Positions 53,396 through 62,703 of a DNA stretch of 64,000 nucleotides are shown piece after piece (position 1 is the first letter of the stretch; every line of letters starts with the position of its first letter). The stretch is from an uncultured Clostridia bacterium. Lineage in GTDB: Bacteria; Bacillota; Clostridia; Lachnospirales; Anaerotignaceae. The notes beneath the pieces were generated by a model, which ran no database searches, was not told the DNA's origin, and saw only the letters and a list, made by a program, of their open reading frames with translations. The DNA lies in the NCBI GenBank assembly GCA_902477755.1, contig CABSIK010000007.1, forward strand, positions 85,299 through 149,298, read 5' to 3'. The position numbers and the translations under genes are program-made.

Positions 53396-54466
53396 TTATT
53401 CCGCACCCAGCAATACCGCCGCCAGAATCTCCGCCAGCGGTTCCATGGCGTTATGTACTTCCTCTTTGGTATTGGTTTGGGCACCTACCTCAATGAGGGT
53501 GGAACGGGGCAGCATATGCAGGCTGAAGCGATAGGCATTGAGATAGATTTTCCGGTTGAATTCTGGAAATCTCGCCGCAGACTGGGTCTGCATCTGCAAG
53601 CTGAACGCCAGATTATCGGACACATAGGGATTATCCAGTCCCGGTGTAGGCACTGCCTGCCCATTCTGATTCAGGCGGCACAGACCATTGAAAAACATGA
53701 TTTTCGCCGTAGATTTGCCATTGACTTCCGTCACCAGATGGGTTCCCTCAGGGACGCCATCCCGATGCATGTCGATACAGACCTGAATGGATGGATTTTC
53801 CTCCAAAATCTGCCGGATATCCGGCTCCATACGTTCATAAGCCCCTGTAATCTGTCCTTTGCCATTCACTTGGTCGTATACCCCATCATGGTGGAGGACT
53901 TCAATGCCGTATTTTTCCTCCAGCAGCTCCTTCAGATATTCCCCTGCTCCCCAGATGCCTTCTTCCTTGCCTTTAGACATATCACTGTCGGCAAAGGCTT
54001 CGGAAATATGGGTATGGAATATGAGTACCTTTGGCCCCTCCACCTCTGTATCAATGGTGAAATCCTTTGCCAGTGCATCATTGACGTTGATATCCGTAGG
54101 CAGCAGCATAGTACGGGAGTCGGTGGTGTAATAGGTTTTCTGGAGGTAGGAAAAGTCCTGCATCCGCTCCACTTCCTCCCGAGGCAGATAGGCTGCTGCC
54201 ACCTGTTCCTCCTCCTTGAATTTCAGGTCATCAATGCCAAAAAGCCCCGTTTCCTTTGCAGGCTCCTCCGCTGTTTCCGTTTCTTCTGGGATGTCTGCGC
54301 CTTCCTCCCCTGTGGGCTCCGCCGCCGATACTTGTCCCGGCAAAATCTCCCGCATGGCAAAAGCCGCGCCGCCCATGGGCCAGAGCACAGGCAGCGCCAG
54401 CAAAAACACACAAACGCCCAGCAGATTCCGGCGCAGGAGCCGTTGATCCTTTTCTTTCTTCCCCAT
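53396..54466 (-). CDS. spoIIP: Stage II sporulation protein P (septal peptidoglycan amidase/endopeptidase)
   Basis: A 356-residue protein with an N-terminal membrane anchor (LLGVCVFLLALPVLWPMGGAAFA). The catalytic domain (about 145-350) starts with VLIFHTHISEAF, the zinc or active-site His region, followed by VQVCIDMHRDGVPEGTH-like sequence, NPYVSDNLAFSLQMQ, and RSTLIEVGAQTNTKEEVHNAMEPLAEILA at the end. SpoIIP works with SpoIID and SpoIIM to thin septal wall and drive engulfment of the forespore. AAGGAGG precedes the ATG. Its presence with the coat gene at 419 supports sporulation. Confidence 0.92.
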   Translation of the reverse strand: MGKKEKDQRLLRRNLLGVCVFLLALPVLWPMGGAAFAMREILPGQVSAAEPTGEEGADIPEETETAEEPAKETGLFGIDDLKFKEEEQVAAAYLPREEVERMQDFSYLQKTYYTTDSRTMLLPTDINVNDALAKDFTIDTEVEGPKVLIFHTHISEAFADSDMSKGKEEGIWGAGEYLKELLEEKYGIEVLHHDGVYDQVNGKGQITGAYERMEPDIRQILEENPSIQVCIDMHRDGVPEGTHLVTEVNGKSTAKIMFFNGLCRLNQNGQAVPTPGLDNPYVSDNLAFSLQMQTQSAARFPEFNRKIYLNAYRFSLHMLPRSTLIEVGAQTNTKEEVHNAMEPLAEILAAVLLGAE

Positions 54467-54527
54467 GGGCGTAACCTCCTTTCGGTCTGCAAATAGTTTA
54501 TGCAGACCAAAAGGAGGTTAGAACGAA

Positions 54528-54566
54528 AAAAGCCGGAATCCTATAAAAGGATTCCAGCTTTCCTTT
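54528..54566. terminator. Intrinsic terminator
   Basis: AAAGCCGGAATCCTATA and AAAGGATTCCAGCTTT pair; the GCCGGAATCCT core recurs in the window. Confidence 0.75.
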
Positions 54567-54957
54567 AGAATTTCAATTCTTTTTTATTGACGATACTGAG
54601 ATATTCCCCCATGCAGCAGCCCATGACCACCACATTACAGGTAAAACATTCCCAGTTCCCGTCTTTATATTCCACAACCGCTCCAGAGAGGAAAGCATTT
54701 ACTTTCCGTTTGCTGTCCTCGGCGTTTGTTTTGGGAAAGAGGGAAACAAATTCCTCCAGCGTACCGGAAAAAGCAATCTCCTTGGGCAGCTGGGCGCCGC
54801 CAGTCATGAGCCAGCTTTCTACCTGACGGGCTGAGAGCATATGCCCTGCTTCTCCGCCGGCTGCCAGCCATGCTTTCTGGGCTTCGTCACTGCCGGAAAG
54901 GCAGACCAGAATCTCTTTTCCTTCTTTACGCAGGATGTCCAAAGTGTTCTGCAACAT
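54565..54957 (-). CDS. Hypothetical protein at the end of the pot operon
   Basis: A 130-residue soluble protein (MLQNTLDILRKEGKEILVCLSGSDEAQKAWLAAGGEAGHML ... YKDGNWECFTCNVVVMGCCMGEYLS). The C-terminus is rich in cysteine (CFTC, GCCMG), which could bind a metal or form disulfides. GGAGGG precedes the ATG. It starts 26 bases after potD on the same strand and may be the last gene of that transcript. I do not recognise the family. Confidence 0.62.
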   Translation of the reverse strand: MLQNTLDILRKEGKEILVCLSGSDEAQKAWLAAGGEAGHMLSARQVESWLMTGGAQLPKEIAFSGTLEEFVSLFPKTNAEDSKRKVNAFLSGAVVEYKDGNWECFTCNVVVMGCCMGEYLSIVNKKELKF

Positions 54958-54983
54958 CCCTTTCCCTCCTTATCTTTTTGTCA

Positions 54984-56069
54984 TTACTTTGTCGCTTTTA
55001 CTTTGATCCACAGTTCAGCCAGTTCTTTTTTCAGCACCTGGTTATCTACGAAAACTTCGTCTTTTTCATAGCCGGAACGAGGCAGGTATGCTTCGTTATC
55101 TGCGAACAGGCCGCCTTCGCCGCTCAGTTCATCCAGAACTTCCTGATTGGAAGAAGCGTAGCCAACGTATTCACTGTTGCCCAGAGATGCTTCGTATGTC
55201 AGCACATAGTTGATGAATTCGTGTGCCAGTTTGGGGTTTTCTGCGTTTGCAGGGATAACCATAGCATCGCTCCACAGGTTTGTGCCTTCGTTAGGCATCC
55301 AGAAACTCATGTCAGGGTTTTCAGACAGGATGGTTGTTGCGTCGCCGCTGTAAACAACTGCGATGTCTTTTGTGCCGTTGATCATGCCGTCGATGACTTC
55401 GTCAGTTACATAAACGGGTTCCATGGTGTTGTTCATATCCAGCAGCCACTGATAAGCTTCCTGAATTTCATCCTGATTGTCTGTGTTCATGGAGTAGCCC
55501 AGTGCTTTGAAGGCCATCATGAAGGAGTCACGTTCGGAGTCATAAACATAGATTTTGCCTTTGTAATCTGTGTTGTGCAGGATGCTGTAGCCCTGTTCTT
55601 CCACAACAGCAGGGTCTACGTTATTGTGGTTGTAAACGATACCTACACTGCCCCAGAAGTAAGGTACGGAATATGTGTTTTCGGGGTCATAAGGCAGGCC
55701 TTTGACACCTTCTGCCAGGTTGGAGATGTTGGGGATCAGGGACAGATCCAGTTCCTGCAGCATGCCTTCTCTGATCAGTCTTTCGATCATGTAATCGGAA
55801 GGAACCAGCACATCATAGGAATCCCCTGCCTGCAGTTTGGTGTACATGGTTTCATTGGAATCGAAATATTCCACGATAACCTTTACGCCGAATTCTTTTT
55901 CAAAATCAGAAATCAGGTTTTCACCCATATATTCGCCCCAGTTGTAGAGCTTCAGGGTATCGGAACCATATTTTGCAACTGCGTCTTCCGCAGATGCACC
56001 TTCGCTGCTGCCGCCGCAGCCTGCCAGCAGCATTACACTTGCAAGAGCCATAGCAATAAATTTTTTCAT
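54984..56069 (-). CDS. potD: Spermidine/putrescine-binding lipoprotein
   Basis: A 361-residue extracytoplasmic polyamine-binding protein. The lipobox is MALASVMLLAGCGG, so the protein is anchored by a lipid at Cys19 or so. Then comes LKLYNWGEYMGENLISDFEKEFGVKVIVEYFDSNETMYTKL, typical of PotD/PotF, the acidic binding-pocket regions around YDVLVPSDYMIERL and PYFWGSVGIVYN, and AIVPANAENPKLAHEFINYVL-like sequence. The start overlaps the potC stop by 4 bases (ATGA). Final transport gene of the operon. Confidence 0.93.
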   Translation of the reverse strand: MKKFIAMALASVMLLAGCGGSSEGASAEDAVAKYGSDTLKLYNWGEYMGENLISDFEKEFGVKVIVEYFDSNETMYTKLQAGDSYDVLVPSDYMIERLIREGMLQELDLSLIPNISNLAEGVKGLPYDPENTYSVPYFWGSVGIVYNHNNVDPAVVEEQGYSILHNTDYKGKIYVYDSERDSFMMAFKALGYSMNTDNQDEIQEAYQWLLDMNNTMEPVYVTDEVIDGMINGTKDIAVVYSGDATTILSENPDMSFWMPNEGTNLWSDAMVIPANAENPKLAHEFINYVLTYEASLGNSEYVGYASSNQEVLDELSGEGGLFADNEAYLPRSGYEKDEVFVDNQVLKKELAELWIKVKATK

Positions 56070-56860
56070 ACCTTTTTTCTCCTTTTCTCTTTGATGATGG
56101 GTACTACGTTGACAACGATCAACACAACCGTGATGATGGCAATGACCAAGGTGGACAATGCGTTGATGGAAGGGTTGACACGTTTGCTCATGGTATACAC
56201 CAAAATAGAAATATTGTTCACACCATTGCCGGTGACGAAATAAGAAATGATGAAATCGTCAAAGCTCATGGTGAAAGCAATCAGCGCACCGGAAACAATA
56301 CCGGGCATGATCTGGGGCACAATGACTTTTGTCAATGCCTGCAAAGGTGTTGCACCCAGATCCAGTGCCGCATCCGCCAGATTGGGGTCAAGAGACCGCA
56401 GTTTGGGGGAAACGGACAAAATCACATAAGGCGTACAGAACATAATGTGCGCCAACAGCAGTGTGGTAAAGCCTTTATTGATGCCCAAAGCGCTGAAGAA
56501 CATCAAAAGGCCGATGGCTGTTACGATTTCCGGGTTCATGATGGGCAGGTTGTTCACCTGTTCCACCACATTGCGGAGGGCTTTCCGAGAACGGGAAAGA
56601 CCGATGGCAGCCAATGTGCCTGCCACTGTGGAAATGATGGTTGCCAGAATGGCAATGACGATGGTGTAAACCACCGATTCCATCATAGCGCTGTCGGAAA
56701 ACATCTTTTCATACCACCGCAGTGAAAAACCGCCGAACTTTGTCAAAGAACGGGAGTCATTAAAGGAAAAGACGATGATATACAGTATGGGCAGATAGAA
56801 GAATAACGCCGTGATGCCCAAAATGATTTTGGCGCCGATTCTATGTCTTTTTTCTTCCAC
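56066..56860 (-). CDS. potC: Polyamine ABC transporter permease PotC
   Basis: A 264-residue permease with six membrane helices. The coupling loop EAA motif is LADAALDLGATPLQALTKVIVPQIMPGIVSGALIAFTMSFDDFIISYF near 165-210, characteristic of PotC. GTG start three bases after the potB stop with GGGGGGAAT upstream. It forms the membrane channel with PotB and is driven by PotA. Confidence 0.93.
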   Translation of the reverse strand: MEEKRHRIGAKIILGITALFFYLPILYIIVFSFNDSRSLTKFGGFSLRWYEKMFSDSAMMESVVYTIVIAILATIISTVAGTLAAIGLSRSRKALRNVVEQVNNLPIMNPEIVTAIGLLMFFSALGINKGFTTLLLAHIMFCTPYVILSVSPKLRSLDPNLADAALDLGATPLQALTKVIVPQIMPGIVSGALIAFTMSFDDFIISYFVTGNGVNNISILVYTMSKRVNPSINALSTLVIAIITVVLIVVNVVPIIKEKRRKKV

Positions 56861-56863
56861 GGC

Positions 56864-57703
56864 TTATTCCCCCCTTCCGTTTGCTGCCGGGTCTGTATCT
56901 ACTTTTCTGGTCAGATACATGGAAATCATGATGATGACTGCCATGATCAGAGAGATGGCACTGCCGAAGTTCCAGTCGCCGCTGGTGAGGAACTGGGTTT
57001 CGATGACGTTACCGATGAGGACATACTGTCCGCCGCCCAGCAGTTTGGGAATGAAAAAGCTGGATACCGCAGGCAGGAACACCAGTGTGATGCCGCTGAG
57101 AACGCCGGGCAGACTCAAAGGCAGTGTGACCCGCAGGAAAGACTGCATACGGTTTGCCCCCAAGTCGCTGGCTGCTTCCAGCAGGCTCTTGTCCATTTTC
57201 GCCAGAGAAGTATGAATCTGCAAAATCATAAAAGGAATGAAGTTATAGACCATACCCAGTACCACGGCGAATGTGGTATACATCATTTTGAAAGGCCCGA
57301 TGCCGAACAACCCAAAAAAGCTGTTCAAAAGACCATCGTCCTGCAAAATGCCCACCCATGCGTAAGTACGCACCAGCATATTGATCCATGTGGGCAGTGT
57401 GATCATGAGAATCCAGAACATCTTGCTTTTTTCCGGACCTGTTGCAATGGCATAGGCAATGGGATAGCCCAGAAGGACGCAGATAATGGTAGTAAATATG
57501 GCAATGATCAGAGAGCGCTTCAACACATCCAGAAACACAGCATCACTGAAGAATCTGCCGAAGTTTTCCAGTGTGAAGCGGAAGGTGGTCACATCGTTGC
57601 CCTCTTTGGTGAACGCATACAGAAGGATCATCAGCATGGGCACAACGATCATAATGGCAATCCAGACCACATAAGGATATACCATACTGCGAAACTGTCG
57701 CAT
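56864..57703 (-). CDS. potB: Polyamine ABC transporter permease PotB
   Basis: A 279-residue permease with six membrane helices. The EAA loop is LLEAASDLGANRMQSFLRVTLPLSLPGVLSGITLVFLPAVSSFFIPKLLGGG near 185-235, and the N-terminal VYPYVVWIAIMIVVPMLMILLYAF is typical of PotB. AAAGGAGG precedes the ATG. It begins 17 bases after potA. Confidence 0.93.
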   Translation of the reverse strand: MRQFRSMVYPYVVWIAIMIVVPMLMILLYAFTKEGNDVTTFRFTLENFGRFFSDAVFLDVLKRSLIIAIFTTIICVLLGYPIAYAIATGPEKSKMFWILMITLPTWINMLVRTYAWVGILQDDGLLNSFFGLFGIGPFKMMYTTFAVVLGMVYNFIPFMILQIHTSLAKMDKSLLEAASDLGANRMQSFLRVTLPLSLPGVLSGITLVFLPAVSSFFIPKLLGGGQYVLIGNVIETQFLTSGDWNFGSAISLIMAVIIMISMYLTRKVDTDPAANGRGE

Positions 57704-57720
57704 TTTGCCGCCTCCTTTCC

Positions 57721-59292
57721 TTACTGCTCTCTGGACATGATATGAATATCTTCGGGTTCAAAGATCAGTCCAACTTCTTCCCCTACTTCATGCTTGTCCG
57801 TGGTATCTACCTTATATTCATACCCCTTAGTGGCGAAAGTCACATCGTAAACGCCGGGGGTGATGTTTTCGGGATCGAAGTCATATTTGACGTCGGTGAT
57901 CTCCACAGGCATATCGTCTTCCAGAGAGTATGCAGAAGCGTTTGCCCATGTTTTCAGGTCTGTATCCAAAGCGATGGATTCCTGAATTTCGTCTGCTTTT
58001 TTGAAGAAGTTCACAGCGAAGATATATTCTTCGTTTTCTTCACTGGTGACGCGGTTTTCATCCTTGACGATCATATTCACCGTTACGGATGTACCTGCCG
58101 CTGTGGAGAAGGTTACGGGATAAGTACCGTTTTCCTTTTTGATGTTGTACTTCACTTCTTTGATGGAAATGAGCTCATCCTCATCGGGGTTCCACGCCTG
58201 AGCGTCAGCACGGGCGATGATGGTTGCTTCATCCAGTTCTTCTACGTCGTCCACATCCAGATAGAAGTCGTTGGCAGACATTTTTTCGTTTGCTGCTTCG
58301 TTGAATACAGGCTGGTCATTGGATACCTGCATTTTTACGGTGATTTCTGTACCAACTTTTGTTTCCACCATGGTTTCATAGTGTACGCCTTTAAACAGTA
58401 CAGATTTCACAACGCCTTTGAGCTTGCCCTGTTCTCTGGGTACGATATCCAAGTCCTCAGGACGGATGACAACGTCAACCACTTCGTTTTTCTCAAAGCC
58501 ATCGTCCACACAGTCAAATTTTCTGCCTTCAAACATAACTTTATAATCTTCCAGCATAACGCCTTCGATGATGTTACTTTCGCCGATGAAGTTTGCGACA
58601 AATTCATTGACAGGCTCGTTGTAAATATCTGTAGGGCTGCCGATCTGCTGGATTTCCCCGTCTTTCATGACAACGATCTTGTCGGACATAGTCAGAGCTT
58701 CTTCCTGGTCGTGGGTTACGAAAATGAATGTGATGCCCACTTCCTGCTGGATTTTTTTCAGTTCGTGCTGCATTTCCTGACGGAGCTTTAAGTCCAGTGC
58801 GCCCAGAGGTTCGTCCAGAAGCAGTACGCTGGGTTCGTTTACCAATGCTCTGGCAATGGCAACACGCTGCTGCTGGCCGCCGGACATTTCTGTCACGTTC
58901 TTGTCAGCGAAATCTTCCAGATTCACCAGCTTCAGCATACGTTTTACTTTCTGTTCGATGATGTCTTTTGGTTCTTTTTTGATTTTCAGACCGAAAGCAA
59001 TGTTGTTGTATACATTCATATGAGGGAACAGGGCGTATTTCTGGAATACGGTGTTGATCTCCCGTTTATAAGGAGGGATCTTGCTGATGTCCTCTCCGTC
59101 AAAGAGAACTGTCCCTTCGTTTGGTGTCAGGAAACCACCCAGAATACGCAGCAGTGTGGTTTTCCCGCAGCCGCTGGGGCCCAGCAGTGTCACAAACTCA
59201 TTTTCGTAGATGTCCAGATTGACACCTTTCAGTACCAGTTTGCCGTCAAATTCCTTGACGATGTTTTTAAACTGAATCAGTTTCTTTTTCAT
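57721..59292 (-). CDS. potA: Polyamine ABC transporter ATPase PotA with a tandem domain insertion
   Basis: A 523-residue protein, about 150 longer than usual PotA. Residues 1-240 are a normal ATPase (Walker A GPSGCGKTT, signature MSGGQQQR, Walker B LLLDEPLGALD, switch FVTHDQEEA). The TOBE part starts near 285 (VVIRPEDLDIVP). After about residue 350 come two similar segments of about 85 residues (ISIKEVKYNIKKENGTYPVTFSTAAGTSVTVNMIV and VEITDVKYDFDPENITPGVYDVTFATKGYEYKVD). The protein then closes with EVGLIFEPEDIHIMSRE, the usual last TOBE strand, so the segments are inserted in the TOBE domain. First gene of the transport operon. Confidence 0.92.
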   Translation of the reverse strand: MKKKLIQFKNIVKEFDGKLVLKGVNLDIYENEFVTLLGPSGCGKTTLLRILGGFLTPNEGTVLFDGEDISKIPPYKREINTVFQKYALFPHMNVYNNIAFGLKIKKEPKDIIEQKVKRMLKLVNLEDFADKNVTEMSGGQQQRVAIARALVNEPSVLLLDEPLGALDLKLRQEMQHELKKIQQEVGITFIFVTHDQEEALTMSDKIVVMKDGEIQQIGSPTDIYNEPVNEFVANFIGESNIIEGVMLEDYKVMFEGRKFDCVDDGFEKNEVVDVVIRPEDLDIVPREQGKLKGVVKSVLFKGVHYETMVETKVGTEITVKMQVSNDQPVFNEAANEKMSANDFYLDVDDVEELDEATIIARADAQAWNPDEDELISIKEVKYNIKKENGTYPVTFSTAAGTSVTVNMIVKDENRVTSEENEEYIFAVNFFKKADEIQESIALDTDLKTWANASAYSLEDDMPVEITDVKYDFDPENITPGVYDVTFATKGYEYKVDTTDKHEVGEEVGLIFEPEDIHIMSREQ

Positions 59293-59321
59293 CGGCGGCT
59301 ACTCCTTTTTCTTGTCACTTT

Positions 59322-59855
59322 TTAGAACAGCGGCGGTGTGGAAACCCAGATGACCTTTGCCGTTGTTTTCTTCTCATTTTTCAAATAATGGCGGTTTTTG
59401 CCGGAGAGATAGAATGTTTCCCCTTTGTGGATCACATGGCTCTCCTCGCCGCAGACCAGTGTCACGCAGCCCTCCGCCACATAGCCGAATTCCTCACCGC
59501 TGTGGGGGTCCATCACAAAGGATTCCCCGCCCTGAGGCAATTCCACCATGATCGGTTCCATTTCGTTTTTCTGTGTGTTGGGCACGATCCAGTGCACCGT
59601 ATAATTTTCCCGCTCATCCACAAAAAAGTCCTTTTTGTGGAAAACGATCTGCTCCTCCTTGTCCTCCCGGAAAAATTCCGAAAGACTGCTGCCCAAGGCC
59701 TCTACGATGTCGTTGAGGGTGGCGATGGAAGGAGAGGTCAGATTTCGCTCCATTTGGGAGAGAAATCCCTTTGTCAGCTCACTGCGGCTGGCCAGTTCTT
59801 CCAGCGTCAGACCCTTCTGAATCCTAAGCTGTTTGATCTTGTGGCCGATATCCAT
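59322..59855 (-). CDS. XRE-family regulator with cupin domain (polyamine operon regulator)
   Basis: A 177-residue PuuR-like regulator: helix-turn-helix in residues 4-60 (IGHKIKQLRIQKGLTLEELASRSELTKGFLSQMERNLTSPSIATLNDIVEALG) and a C-terminal cupin (PHSGEEFGYVAEGCVTLVCGEESHVIHKGETFYLSGKNRHYLKN, about 118-165) that would sense polyamine or a related effector. The ATG at 59855 follows GAGGTG by 6 bases. It lies 29 bases upstream of potA, so it is the first gene of the operon and probably controls it. The promoter is at 59917. Confidence 0.9.
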   Translation of the reverse strand: MDIGHKIKQLRIQKGLTLEELASRSELTKGFLSQMERNLTSPSIATLNDIVEALGSSLSEFFREDKEEQIVFHKKDFFVDERENYTVHWIVPNTQKNEMEPIMVELPQGGESFVMDPHSGEEFGYVAEGCVTLVCGEESHVIHKGETFYLSGKNRHYLKNEKKTTAKVIWVSTPPLF

Positions 59856-59916
59856 AAATAACACCTCGTTGTGTAGAAATACTAAACTTTCTGATTATTT
59901 TTACGAAACCTAAATC

Positions 59917-59944
59917 ATTATACATCTTTTGCCATGAAAAGCAA
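59917..59944 (-). promoter_or_regulatory. Promoter of the pot operon
   Basis: Minus-strand TTGCTT (59939-59944) and TATAAT (59917-59922) with a 16-base spacer, 62 bases before the regulator ATG. Confidence 0.6.
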
Positions 59945-60480
59945 TAGAAAATAAACAAAAAATTTCATTTATTAAACTTTTTGACATTTTGCGGCAAAAA
60001 GCCCTTCCAAAAGAAACCAAAATTGTATGGTTCCACGACAGCCTGAAAACCCAGACTTTACATGGATTTTACAGAAAAAGAAAACAGCCGGAAGTTTTCC
60101 AATACCAAACGAAAATATCAGGATTTCTAAACCCCATCCCCTTTCCAAAACCATCTTTTTGCCTTACCGCCGGACAGAGAACAGAAACTCCGAAAAAATA
60201 CTCATGAAAAAAAATGTGCAAATCCACCGTTTTTTTCTGTATTGATGAAAATACAAAGGCTTTTTATGGGCATTTTCCCATGTTTTTTTATACATACAAT
60301 GTATTTTGCGTGAATTTCGCACAAAAAAATCGTCTTTTTTCATGTACCAAAAACAAAACACCCCGTGTCCGCCAGCCATTGACAAACAAGCGCCTGTTGT
60401 GGTTTCATAAGTATCAAATCTATTTCATAGATTCCTACAAAAGAGAATGTTTGTTTATGATTACAAAGGAGGAAACAAGT
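59945..60480. other. Divergent intergenic region before the first aminotransferase
   Basis: About 530 AT-rich bases without a gene. TTGACA at about 60380 with a TTTCAT box 18 bases on is a possible promoter for the aminotransferase. No riboswitch pattern is recognised. Confidence 0.4.
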
Positions 60481-61665
60481 ATGGTGCGTTATGCGAAAAG
60501 AATGGAACAACTGACTAATTCCGATATCGGCGATCTGCTGAAACTCATTGCAAGACCCGATATTATTTCCTTCGCAGGCGGTCTGCCCGCAGCAGAACTG
60601 TTTCCCGTGGAACAGCTTCGTCAGGCATGCAATGCTGTCATGGACGAAATGGGCACGGTAGCCTGTCAGTATTCTTCTACAGAAGGCTTCCCTGCACTGC
60701 GGGAAAAAATCGCTGAGCGAATGAAAGCCAAAAATAATATTGAAACGGATGCGGACCATATTCTGGTGACCAGCGGTTCTCAGCAGGGTCTGGATTTCTC
60801 CGCCCGTGTATTTGTAGATAAAGGTGACGTCATCCTCATGGAAAGCCCTTCCTATCTGGGTGCTATCAATGCTTTCAAAGCTTGTGAACCCACTTTCATG
60901 GAAGTGCCCACAGATGAAAACGGTATGGTCATGGAAGAACTGGAAAAAATTCTGGAAACCACACCTAATGTAAAGATGATCTATGTCATCCCCGATTTCC
61001 AGAACCCCACCGGCAGAACATGGACACTGGAACGCCGTCACAAATTTATGGAAATCATCAATAAATACGAAATCCCCGTAATCGAAGATAACCCTTACGG
61101 CGAACTGCGTTTTGAAAACGAAAACATGCCCGCTCTGAAATCTCTGGATACCAAAGGGCTGGTTGTATTCTTAGGTACCTTCTCCAAGATTCTGGTACCC
61201 GGCTATCGTCTGGGTTGGGTTTGCGCTTCCGATGAAATCCTGTCCATGTACAACTTCATCAAACAGGGCGCTGACCTGCAAACACCTACCGTTACCCAGC
61301 TGGAAGCCAACAAATATATGGAAATGTTCGACCTGGACAAACACGTTGACACCATCCGCGAGCTGTACAAACACAGACGGGATCTGATGATGAAAACCAT
61401 GGAAGAAACATTCCCCAAAGAAGCAAAATTCACACACCCCGACGGCGGTCTGTTCACATGGGTAGAACTGCCCGAATACATCGACACCCGTAAAATGGCG
61501 CTGCAATGTCTGGAAAAGAAAGTTGCCTACGTTCCCGGCGGCTCCTTCTTCCCTAACGGCGGTCATGAAAACTGCTTCCGCATGAACTACTCCTGCATGC
61601 CTGATGAAAAAATCGTGGAAGGCGTAAAAGCCATCGCGGAAGTTATCAAAGCAAACTTAAAATAA
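60481..61665 (+). CDS. PLP-dependent class I/II aminotransferase, paralogue 1
   Basis: A 394-residue aminotransferase of the LysN / aromatic-aminotransferase-like group without a GntR domain. DIISFAGGLPAAELFP near 23, ILVTSGSQQGLDFSARVFVD near 90, MIYVIPDFQNPTGRTW near 165, VIEDNPYGELRFE near 200, and the PLP lysine in GTFSKILVPGYRLGWVCA near 235. The C-terminus has FTHPDGGLFTWVELPE and YVPGGSFFPNGGHENCFRMNYSC. Candidate substrates are 2-aminoadipate, branched-chain or aromatic amino acids. AAAGGAGG precedes the ATG. A close paralogue is at 62704. Confidence 0.9.
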   Translation: MVRYAKRMEQLTNSDIGDLLKLIARPDIISFAGGLPAAELFPVEQLRQACNAVMDEMGTVACQYSSTEGFPALREKIAERMKAKNNIETDADHILVTSGSQQGLDFSARVFVDKGDVILMESPSYLGAINAFKACEPTFMEVPTDENGMVMEELEKILETTPNVKMIYVIPDFQNPTGRTWTLERRHKFMEIINKYEIPVIEDNPYGELRFENENMPALKSLDTKGLVVFLGTFSKILVPGYRLGWVCASDEILSMYNFIKQGADLQTPTVTQLEANKYMEMFDLDKHVDTIRELYKHRRDLMMKTMEETFPKEAKFTHPDGGLFTWVELPEYIDTRKMALQCLEKKVAYVPGGSFFPNGGHENCFRMNYSCMPDEKIVEGVKAIAEVIKANLK

Positions 61666-61908
61666 TCCTATCGGATACACTAAGTCCTCCGCTGTGCCGC
61701 ATACAGCGAAGGACTTTTCGTGTATAGCCTCGGCTGCTGCCCCTTTCCCCTTTGGGCAGCGGCTATTTTTTTGCCCATTAGGATTTCGGCTTTCTTTGTT
61801 CTCTAATGAAAAGCATCTGCCTTTTTTACAAATGATCTTTCCGCGTTGTATCTCTCTGTCTCCCGTGTTAAAATACAGAACAAATACATTTTTTAAGGAG
61901 ACTTTGCC

Positions 61909-62313
61909 ATGAGACCCTCAGAACGCATCCAACAATACCGAAAACCTCTGGTGGTGGGTATGGTCATCTTTTGCTGTATCATCGGCGGCTGCCTGTTCCC
62001 CATCATCAACTGCAATCCAGAAAACCCTGTAGAAACAAGCCTGACCATGAAAACCATCATTCTGCTGTCTGTCTTTCTGTTTTATTCGGAACTGGGCATG
62101 CTCCAGTCTGCCTTGTTTCCCAAAGGTTCCATGGGCTTTGGGGCAGCGCTGAATCTGGGTTTGGCAGTGCTTGGTCTCATTTTCCGCTATCTGCTGGAGT
62201 TCGGAGAAGTTTCCAATACATATAACTTCACCGCTGCCAACGTGGCGCTCCATCTGTTCGTTCTGACCCTTCTGCCCCTAATGACTTTCACCTCCAAAAA
62301 ACAAAAATCCTAA
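61909..62313 (+). CDS. Small membrane protein, unknown
   Basis: A 134-residue membrane protein with about four helices (LVVGMVIFCCIIGGCLFPII, MKTIILLSVFLFYSELGML, ALNLGLAVLGLIFRYLLEF, and NVALHLFVLTLLPLMTF) and a basic C-terminus (SKKQKS). AAGGAGA precedes the ATG. It lies between the two aminotransferase paralogues but has a promoter-like gap on both sides. No family is recognised. Confidence 0.65.
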   Translation: MRPSERIQQYRKPLVVGMVIFCCIIGGCLFPIINCNPENPVETSLTMKTIILLSVFLFYSELGMLQSALFPKGSMGFGAALNLGLAVLGLIFRYLLEFGEVSNTYNFTAANVALHLFVLTLLPLMTFTSKKQKS

Positions 62314-62703
62314 ACATCATTTTTCAAACAGCCTTTCGTGTTTCATACAGAAGGCTGTTATTTTTTTCGCAATCTTTTTTCTATTTAGAAAGAAGATCGG
62401 TCAAATCCCCTTTTTATAACAACTGTATAAAAAACCGTACAATTTGACAAAAGTTCCCCTCTGAAAACATACTGTGCAGGCGAAAACGTGAAGAAAATCA
62501 TAATTTTTTTCGCAATTTTAAGCAAAAATCAATAGGTTTCTTATAAAACTGCCCATTGACTTTGTGTAATATTTGTGTTTTAATAAAGAAAAGGGGTTAT
62601 TTTTTAGTAATTTGTCTGATATGTTCTCCCTTTTCGGCAGCATGTCAGACACCAACTTGAAACTATTATTTATCAATTTCTATTACATAAGGAGGAATTT
62701 TAC
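62314..62703. other. Leader region of the second aminotransferase
   Basis: A promoter candidate (TTGACT at about 62557, TTTAAT 17 bases on) precedes a leader of about 120 bases with the hairpin GTCTGATATG ... CATGTCAGAC (62613-62649). It lacks a T run, so a structural or stability role is possible. No gene is seen. Confidence 0.5.

Noticed and set aside
54870..56243. A 457-codon plus-strand frame opposite potD
   Set aside because: Antisense shadow of potD and potC; no start site or family pattern.
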